DNA from: Firmicutes bacterium CAG:460
GTDB taxonomy: Bacteria; Bacillota_I; Bacilli_A; RF39; UBA660
Reading direction: 5' to 3'
Assembly: GCA_000437355.1 (NCBI GenBank)
Contig: FR899751.1
Location: 1 to 11,759, forward strand
DNA length: 11,759 nt
A program made the translations under genes and the position numbers. The notes beneath the pieces were generated by a model. That model saw only the letters and a program-made list of their open reading frames with translations. It did not search any database and was not told the origin of the DNA. Numbering within the stretch: position 1 is the first letter of the stretch; each line of letters opens with the position of its first letter. Shown one piece after another: positions 4,591 to 11,759 of the stretch.

Positions 4591-5820
4591 CTAATATTGA
4601 AATAATTGTACCCAATAATATGTTCCATAAAATTTAATTACACCAATACCAATTCTAGTAAAGGAAGAACTAATCATATTTTCATAATGACCTTGAGAAC
4701 CTTTCCAAGCATATGAAACTTCCTTAGCATTACGTTGTCTACTTGCAATATTTTCTCCTACACCATAAATATCTTGACCAAAATCACGCATTATATAATA
4801 GCACATATTTCCATCAGGTCTTTCATGAGAAAACTTATTTGAATAAGCCATTTCAATAGCTCTAACCATTGCTGCCTTTGTTAATGTTTCATCAAGTTTT
4901 AATGGTTCCTTACCTGCTTCAGTTCTAAATTCATTGGTATATTTTACTACATCATTCACTTCATTTTGGTATATACTCATATTTTCAATAGCTTCAGGTA
5001 ACATATCCGAAGTCTTTGCATTAAAATTAGTTCCATCAACTTCATTGTGAGTATATTCATTAACTTTCTTTTTAGACCCATCACTATATACATTATAAGT
5101 TTTTACATGCCAAGAAGTTAATTTAGTTCCATATTTTAAATCTTTTTCTTCTTTTTCTGTTTCAGTTTCTTCTTTAACAAATTTTACTTTATTATTATCA
5201 TTCCTATTATTATTGTTTTTTGTATTACTTGTTTGTTTTTTTAAAATTTCTAACTTTGTAGTTTCTTCTACTTCATTTCCACTACTATCTTTAGCAATAA
5301 TAACAATATCATATGTACCAACCTTATCATAAATTTTATCATTTTTATATGATAAAATACATTCTTCACCACTATTATCAGTACAGTTATCAACAAAATC
5401 AGTTATTTCGTATTTTTCTCCAAAAACTATACTAGCACTCTTTAATTTTAAATCTGGTTTTGTGGTATCAACTACATTTAAAGTAGTATCATATTTTGTA
5501 TCATCAATATTTATAACTACTTTATATGTACCGACTTTATCATATTTTAGATTAAAATCTATTTTTTCATCATCAAGATAATATAATATTTTTGCATTAC
5601 TATTAACATCTCTATCAAAAAAATCTTTAGCATTTAAAAGTTCACTCATAACTTCAACACTAACATCTTTTTTTATAACCAACTTTACATCATCATTGTT
5701 ATTTGTATTTTCCTTTTTATTAGAAAAGTAAATACCTAAACTAACCAAACATACAAAAACGAAAACCAAAATACCAATAATTAAATATTTTTTATTTTTT
5801 TTCTTCACAATAATCACCAC
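4591..5820 (-). CDS. Membrane-anchored surface protein with Ig-like domains and C-terminal CAP/SCP domain (YkwD-like)
   Basis: The longest frame gives 409 residues. A Lys-rich N terminus and one helix (about 12-32, YLIIGILVFVFVCLVSLGIYF) anchor it, with the rest outside. Two Ig-like, DUF5011-type units (about 45-117 and 118-195) share the DKVGTY strand; the second holds Cys in DNCTD and EECIL, a possible disulfide. An Asn/Glu-rich linker follows. The last ~115 residues are a CAP domain: FSHERPDG, GENIA, SQGHYENM and a closing YYWVQLFQY. Bacterial CAP proteins are secreted with poorly known roles. The annotated GTG at 5820 is doubtful. A GTG at 5808 (MKKKNKKYL) has GGTGAT well placed and suits the -10 at 5825-5830, giving 405 residues. 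It probably shares a transcript with the acetyltransferase. Confidence 0.9.
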   Translation of the reverse strand: MVIIVKKKNKKYLIIGILVFVFVCLVSLGIYFSNKKENTNNNDDVKLVIKKDVSVEVMSELLNAKDFFDRDVNSNAKILYYLDDEKIDFNLKYDKVGTYKVVINIDDTKYDTTLNVVDTTKPDLKLKSASIVFGEKYEITDFVDNCTDNSGEECILSYKNDKIYDKVGTYDIVIIAKDSSGNEVEETTKLEILKKQTSNTKNNNNRNDNNKVKFVKEETETEKEEKDLKYGTKLTSWHVKTYNVYSDGSKKKVNEYTHNEVDGTNFNAKTSDMLPEAIENMSIYQNEVNDVVKYTNEFRTEAGKEPLKLDETLTKAAMVRAIEMAYSNKFSHERPDGNMCYYIMRDFGQDIYGVGENIASRQRNAKEVSYAWKGSQGHYENMISSSFTRIGIGVIKFYGTYYWVQLFQY

Positions 5821-5824
5821 ATAA

Positions 5825-5830
5825 ATTATA
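5825..5830 (-). promoter_or_regulatory. Possible -10 box for the CAP protein gene
   Basis: A perfect TATAAT on the minus strand lies just upstream of the CAP gene, after the calcium ATPase terminator. No good -35 box is visible. A start near 5818 would leave a roughly 10-base leader containing GGTGAT before the GTG at 5808. Confidence 0.4.
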
Positions 5831-5843
5831 AAACATTTAAAAT

Positions 5844-5860
5844 AAAAAAGCTATAAGAAT

Positions 5861-5875
<15 letters not shown>
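5844..5875 (-). terminator. Intrinsic terminator overlapping the calcium ATPase stop codon
   Basis: Minus-strand arms GCTATAAGA and TCTTATAGC form a perfect 9-bp stem followed by six T residues and more T-rich sequence. The 5' arm encodes the last residues of the ATPase and the loop contains its TAA, so coding and termination signals are merged. Confidence 0.85.
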
Positions 5876-8443
<2,568 letters not shown>

Positions 8444-8614
8444 ATGCTTGTCCTCCCAGAATAAGTCTATGATTTTTTTTAACTACTTAGAACACAATTT
8501 ATTTTTCTTATGTAAGACTTGCAAATTTTTCACCATCATGAAAACATTTTTTGTTGAAGATAAAATCTTCTTCAAAAATCACCTTCTTTCATAAAAAAAT
8601 TTTTAATATAAAAG
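8444..8614. other. Leader region of the calcium ATPase gene
   Basis: No strong sigma-A promoter is obvious. A hairpin GAAGAT-AAA-ATCTTC (8556-8570) is present. One tiny minus frame, TTG at 8575 to TAG at 8483 (30 codons, starting MKKILSSTKN), has AAGGTGAT upstream and could be a small basic peptide. Another from GTG at 8582 gives 24 codons. Neither resembles anything I know, and neither is called as a gene. Confidence 0.35.
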
Positions 8615-8636
8615 ACGCACATGTTATCATGTGCGT
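8615..8636 (-). terminator. Intrinsic terminator after the holin-like gene
   Basis: ACGCACATG and CATGTGCGT form a perfect 9-bp stem with a 4-base loop, followed on the minus strand by CTTTTATAT. The plus-strand side also runs into TTATTTTTCTTT, so it may act in both directions. It closes the ysxC-pilin-der-holin transcript. Confidence 0.85.
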
Positions 8637-8645
8637 TATTTTTCT

Positions 8646-8915
8646 TTAACCTTTCGTTTCATTATCTTGTAGTTTTCTTGTTTCAATTAAGTCTGCTATT
8701 CCGCCTGCACTCATCGTAGACATAATACATACAACAATAGAATTAAGCAAGTTATCATCTATATGTAGAAAAAAACATACAACCCCACTTAAAATGCCAA
8801 TCACAACATTTTGAATAGGAATAAACTTATTAGGAACATTCTCAATAAATATTTTTGTAATTGCTCCAAAAATATATGCTACAAGCATTATTATAACTGA
8901 TAATGATATAGTCAA
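8646..8915 (-). CDS. Small holin-like membrane protein
   Basis: The protein has 89 residues with three hydrophobic segments: about 4-26, 32-51 (FIPIQNVVIGILSGVVCFFL) and 57-77 (LLNSIVVCIMSTMSAGGIADL). A short charged tail, ETRKLQDNETKG, follows. The size, the IPIQN turn between helices and the SAGGIADL end resemble small phage holins of low-GC Bacillota. No other phage gene, such as an endolysin, is nearby, so it may be a domesticated or non-lytic relative. The start is a TTG at 8915 with a strong GGGGGTGAT. It lies 79 bases after der and is probably read from the same transcript, ending at a strong terminator. Family assignment is by resemblance only. Confidence 0.65.
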   Translation of the reverse strand: MTISLSVIIMLVAYIFGAITKIFIENVPNKFIPIQNVVIGILSGVVCFFLHIDDNLLNSIVVCIMSTMSAGGIADLIETRKLQDNETKG

Positions 8916-8994
8916 GATATCACCCCCTTTAAAGGTTAATTTATCTTACTATATCATATGAGCTAGTCCAATAAACATAAATTACTTATGCCCT

Positions 8995-10296
8995 TTATTC
9001 ACTTTTATTTTTAAATTGAAGTATAATCGGTGTACCATCAAAATCAATATTATTTCTAATTTGATTTTCTAAATATCTTTCATAACTAAAATGAACTAAG
9101 CCTTTGTTATTTACAGAAAAAGTAAATTTCGGAGGACAATTACCAGTTTGACTTACAAAATATATTTTAAGCCTTTTACCTTTATAAGAAGGGGGTTCAT
9201 GTAAACTAACTGCTTCCATAATAATATTATTAAGTAAACTTGTTTTTACTTCTTTTCTATTATTGTTATAAGCATTTATTACCTCAGGCATTAAAGTACT
9301 AACACGTTTTTTAGTTTTAGCACTTAAAAATACTACATGAGCATAAGGAATAAATTGAAATTCATTCTTTATTTCTTCTTTCCAATGTCTTATATCGCTA
9401 TCTGGATTATTTATAGTATCCCATTTATTTACACAAATTACAATACCTTTACCAGCATCTAAAGCATATGATGCTATATGTTTATCATGTTCAATAATAC
9501 CAGTTGATGCATCAATTACTAACACACAAACATCACTTCTATCAATTGCTTTAAGACTACGTATTAAGCTATACTTTTCAACACTTTCATAAATCTTACC
9601 TTTTTTTCGCATTCCTGCTGTATCAATAACAGTAATATCTTCATGATTATATTTAAATTTAGTATCTATGGCATCTCTAGTAGTACCAGCAATATCACTA
9701 ACTATTGCTCTATCTTCATTTAATATAGCATTAATTAAACTACTTTTACCAACATTAGGTCTTCCAATAATAGAAAATTTAATTGTATTATCTTCTTTTA
9801 TTTCTTCTTCTGGTAAATCTTTAGTAATAGTATTAAGTAATTCATTAATACCAATATTATGTGAAGCACTAACGGCAATTAACTCACTAAAACCTAATTC
9901 ATAAAAATTATATAAATTATCTTTTCTTTTATCATTATCAAGTTTATTAACAACAACAATAACTGGTTTACTTGTTCTATGTAATATTTCAGCAACCTTT
10001 CTATCACTTGCATCAATATCTTCTATACCATCTACTACAAACAAAACTAAATCTGCTTCATCAATTGCTAAAGTAGCTTGAGCAAGTATATCTTTTTGAA
10101 AATCATCATCTCCAAAAGAAATACCTCCTGTATCAATTAAATGAAATCTTTTATTATTATACTCTACTTTACCATATATTCTATCTCTAGTAACTCCTGG
10201 TGTATCCATAATAATAGATTTATTTTCTTTAATTAATCTATTAAATATACTACTTTTACCAACATTAGGTTTACCAACTAAACATACTGTTTGCAT
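8995..10296 (-). CDS. der: Ribosome-assembly GTPase Der (EngA)
   Basis: This essential GTPase assists late maturation of the 50S subunit. At 433 residues it is of normal length with the diagnostic tandem G domains. Domain 1 has GKPNVGKS (8-15), DTPGVTRDR (31-39), DTGG (55-58) and NKLD (117-120). Domain 2 has GRPNVGKS (178-185), DTAG (225-228) and NKWD (290-293). The C-terminal KH-like domain (about 350-433) includes HEPPSYKGKRLKIYF and the closing GTPIILQFKNKSE. The ATG at 10296 has AAGGAGG eight bases upstream. The gene lies 14 bases after a pilin-like gene and follows ysxC, another 50S GTPase, so the operon links two assembly factors. Nothing is missing. Confidence 0.98.
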   Translation of the reverse strand: MQTVCLVGKPNVGKSSIFNRLIKENKSIIMDTPGVTRDRIYGKVEYNNKRFHLIDTGGISFGDDDFQKDILAQATLAIDEADLVLFVVDGIEDIDASDRKVAEILHRTSKPVIVVVNKLDNDKRKDNLYNFYELGFSELIAVSASHNIGINELLNTITKDLPEEEIKEDNTIKFSIIGRPNVGKSSLINAILNEDRAIVSDIAGTTRDAIDTKFKYNHEDITVIDTAGMRKKGKIYESVEKYSLIRSLKAIDRSDVCVLVIDASTGIIEHDKHIASYALDAGKGIVICVNKWDTINNPDSDIRHWKEEIKNEFQFIPYAHVVFLSAKTKKRVSTLMPEVINAYNNNRKEVKTSLLNNIIMEAVSLHEPPSYKGKRLKIYFVSQTGNCPPKFTFSVNNKGLVHFSYERYLENQIRNNIDFDGTPIILQFKNKSE

Positions 10297-10310
10297 ACTA
10301 ACCTCCTTAT

Positions 10311-10757
10311 CTAATAACTTTTATCACATACATAATTTACATCATTACTTTTAATATTTAATGCTTTAGCATATACTCTATTATTCTTTTTATATATTTG
10401 TATTTCATCACACAACATACTCTTATTAGTAACATTATTTATTAAATCTTTCTTATTACTACTATTTACTTCATTACTTTTATAGTAATCACTATCTATT
10501 AGTTCTTTAACTGTTATTACTTTACAAAACTTACTTTCAACCCCATCTACAGTACATGCACCACCAAGAGAACTTTGGTTCTCTTGCCCATAAAGAATGG
10601 CGCTTGCTTCTAATTCATTTATTTTAGTATCTAATAACTTCTTTAAAGAATTATTTCTAATTCTCATAACTCCAAAAGTAGACATAGATATAATAATACT
10701 AAGTATTACTATAACTGCTAATAATTCAATTAATGTAAAGCCATTCTTTTTTTTCAT
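10311..10757 (-). CDS. Type IV pilin-like prepilin (N-methylation motif)
   Basis: This 148-residue protein has a textbook class III leader: six residues MKKKNG, then FTLIELLAVIVILSIIISMS. A prepilin peptidase would cut after Gly6 and methylate Phe7, and Glu11 is the conserved fifth residue of the mature form. The hydrophobic helix runs to about residue 30. The outer part is small and has four cysteines (68, 78, 116 and 144), enough for two disulfides, with LGGACTVDGVESKFC and IQIYKKNNRVYAKAL. It may be a pseudopilin rather than a structural pilin. No pilus motor, platform or peptidase gene is in the window. Its ATG overlaps the ysxC stop (ATGA) and GAGGA precedes it, so it is co-translated with ysxC. 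Confidence 0.88.
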   Translation of the reverse strand: MKKKNGFTLIELLAVIVILSIIISMSTFGVMRIRNNSLKKLLDTKINELEASAILYGQENQSSLGGACTVDGVESKFCKVITVKELIDSDYYKSNEVNSSNKKDLINNVTNKSMLCDEIQIYKKNNRVYAKALNIKSNDVNYVCDKSY

Positions 10758-11344
10758 ATTTTTTCCTCGATTATACTTAATACTTCAGTTCTTCCTTTTT
10801 TAGTAACTGAACTAAATGTTATAAATTCATTATCATCAAATTTTAAAGTATCTTTAATTAATTTATCTTGTTTAATTCTACCATTTTTACTTACTTTATC
10901 ATATTTAGTAGCAACAATAGTAATATCTAAGTTATAATACTTTAAAAACTCATACATTAAAACATCATCTTCAGTTGGTTTATGTCTATAATCTATTAAC
11001 ATAAATACATGTTTAAGATTTTCTCTAGATTTTAAATATTCTTCAATCATTAAACCAAACTTTTTTTGAGTATCTTTACTAACACTTGCATAACCATAAC
11101 CAGGTACATCAACTAAATAAAATGCATCATTAACTTTATAAAAGTTTAATGTTTGAGTTTTACCAGGTTTACTACTAGTTCTAGCAAAGTTCTTTCTTTC
11201 AATTAATGTATTTATAAAACTACTCTTACCAACATTACTTCTACCCACAAGTAAAAATTCTGACTTTTTATCTTCTGGATACTGACTTCTTCTTACAGCA
11301 ATAATTGGTTCATTCACACTTTCAATTTGCATAATTTGCATCAC
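10754..11344 (-). CDS. ysxC: Ribosome-biogenesis GTP-binding protein YsxC (EngB/YihA)
   Basis: This single-domain GTPase helps assemble the 50S subunit. The longest frame is 196 residues: G1 GRSNVGKS (34-41), the switch GKTQT with Thr64, G3 DVPGYGYA (79-86) and G4 TKYDK (146-150), with a C-terminal SSVTKKGR G5 region. The size is normal for the family. The long frame starts at GTG 11344 directly followed by ATG. A better start is ATG at 11332 (MQIESVNEP), because GGGTGAT lies seven bases upstream, giving 192 residues. It is the first gene of the operon with the pilin-like gene and der, and its TGA overlaps the pilin ATG. TGA being a real stop here argues against the Mycoplasma code. Confidence 0.97.
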   Translation of the reverse strand: MMQIMQIESVNEPIIAVRRSQYPEDKKSEFLLVGRSNVGKSSFINTLIERKNFARTSSKPGKTQTLNFYKVNDAFYLVDVPGYGYASVSKDTQKKFGLMIEEYLKSRENLKHVFMLIDYRHKPTEDDVLMYEFLKYYNLDITIVATKYDKVSKNGRIKQDKLIKDTLKFDDNEFITFSSVTKKGRTEVLSIIEEKI

Positions 11345-11356
11345 CCATTTAATTAT

Positions 11357-11385
11357 ATATTATTTCATTTAAAAATGCAAATTTT
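11357..11385 (-). promoter_or_regulatory. Possible promoter of the ysxC operon
   Basis: A perfect TATAAT on the minus strand lies about 25 bases before the likely ysxC start. TTGCAT stands 17 bases upstream of it, a 3/6 match to the -35 consensus. The short region shared with the divergent gene is very AT-rich, so chance matches are likely. Confidence 0.45.
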
Positions 11386-11422
11386 CATATATATTATTAA
11401 CAAATAAAGGAGGAAAAACTAC

Positions 11423-11759
11423 ATGCACAATACTAATTTTCCTCCTTCAATAGACCCACATACTTTTTCAATCATTGCTGTAGCAGTTGGTTATGCTTGT
11501 GTTGGAGATTATAATGCCAATGAACAAAACTCCATTGGTAACTGGTTAATTCTTGTAGGACAATATATATTAACTCATGCAGCACAACAACAACTAATTG
11601 AGTCACGAATTGAAAACCACAACATCAACTCCAACTCCAAGAAAGCAAAAAAAGGTGGTTCCCCATACACAGATAATGTGAACCACAAAAGTAACCAAAA
11701 CCAACGAAACGAAGTAGACTTCCTACTAGATGCATTAAACAAGATGCAACAAGAACTAG
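11423..11759 (+). CDS. Hypothetical protein, N-terminal part (runs off right edge)
   Basis: An open frame of 112 codons begins at ATG 11423 behind a strong AAAGGAGGA and leaves the window. It starts MHNTNFPPSIDPHTFSIIAV, followed by AVGYACVGDYNANEQNSIGN and WLILVGQYILTHAAQQQLIE. The first ~60 residues have hydrophobic stretches (about 16-27 and 41-51) and might be membrane-associated. The rest is Asn-, Lys- and Gln-rich and ends in an amphipathic stretch, VDFLLDALNKMQQEL. I recall similar proteins of unknown function in uncultured Bacillota. Asn is read mostly as AAC (about 11 AAC to 5 AAT), and TCC, CAC, GAC and TTC are frequent, unlike the AAT-heavy neighbours. This may mean high expression. 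It is transcribed away from ysxC. Confidence 0.8.
   Translation, partial: MHNTNFPPSIDPHTFSIIAVAVGYACVGDYNANEQNSIGNWLILVGQYILTHAAQQQLIESRIENHNINSNSKKAKKGGSPYTDNVNHKSNQNQRNEVDFLLDALNKMQQEL

Noticed and set aside
8483..8582. Two tiny minus-strand frames (24 and 30 codons) in the calcium ATPase leader
   Set aside because: One has an acceptable GGTGAT site, but neither product resembles anything known and such frames are expected by chance; noted in the leader entry only.
9668..9904. Plus-strand open frame opposite der
   Set aside because: It lies fully antisense to the conserved second G domain of Der; the composition is that of a mirror frame.
10597..10803. Plus-strand open frame opposite the pilin-like gene and the ysxC end
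   Set aside because: It is antisense to the conserved prepilin leader and ysxC 3' end and lacks a plausible ribosome binding site.
11330..11385. Repeated ATGCAAATT words around the ysxC start
   Set aside because: Two of them are simply codons MQI repeated at the start and the third is a loose match in AT-rich sequence; not enough for an operator claim.

Overview
The window is strongly AT-rich, gene-dense and almost entirely minus-strand. TGG encodes Trp and TGA is used as a stop (the ysxC end), so this is the standard bacterial code and not the Mycoplasma code. Strong AAGGAGG/GGTGAT ribosome binding sites, an extreme AT codon bias and the type of small hypothetical proteins point to an uncultured low-GC Bacillota, probably a gut Bacilli/Mollicutes-related (RF39-like) lineage. 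The taxonomic guess is inference.

Layout, left to right. (1) Positions 1-2133 hold a minus-strand operon: a TetR-type regulator, a frame-shifted small gene, an ABC-2 exporter ATPase and the start of its permease, which runs off the left edge. A near-perfect 24-bp palindrome sits on the operon promoter and is the likely TetR operator. (2) Positions 2149-3320 hold a three-TM hypothetical protein (minus) and a lone plus-strand membrane-anchored hypothetical gene flanked by copies of an unusual AGGGAA(A/T)TTTT repeat. (3) Positions 3321-3926 are RNA territory: a structured palindromic patch, a probable ~109-nt small RNA with its own promoter and terminator, and an elongator tRNA-Met with promoter and terminator. 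(4) Positions 3927-5820 hold a chloramphenicol acetyltransferase-family enzyme directly downstream of a surface protein with Ig-like and CAP/SCP domains. (5) Positions 5861-8443 encode an 860-residue PMCA-like calcium P-type ATPase. (6) Positions 8646-11344 form a probable operon: ysxC (engB), a type IV pilin-like gene, der (engA) and a small holin-like membrane protein. (7) From 11423 a plus-strand gene with unusual C-ending codons leaves the right edge.

The ysxC/der pair are ribosome-assembly GTPases. A pilin-like gene lies between them with an ATGA overlap, so it is probably co-translated with a housekeeping pair. The left operon looks like a substrate-inducible, self-repressed exporter. 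No CRISPR array, transposase or complete mobile element is visible. The least explained signals are the small RNA at 3534-3642, the repeats around the lone plus-strand gene, and the broken small gene inside the exporter operon.
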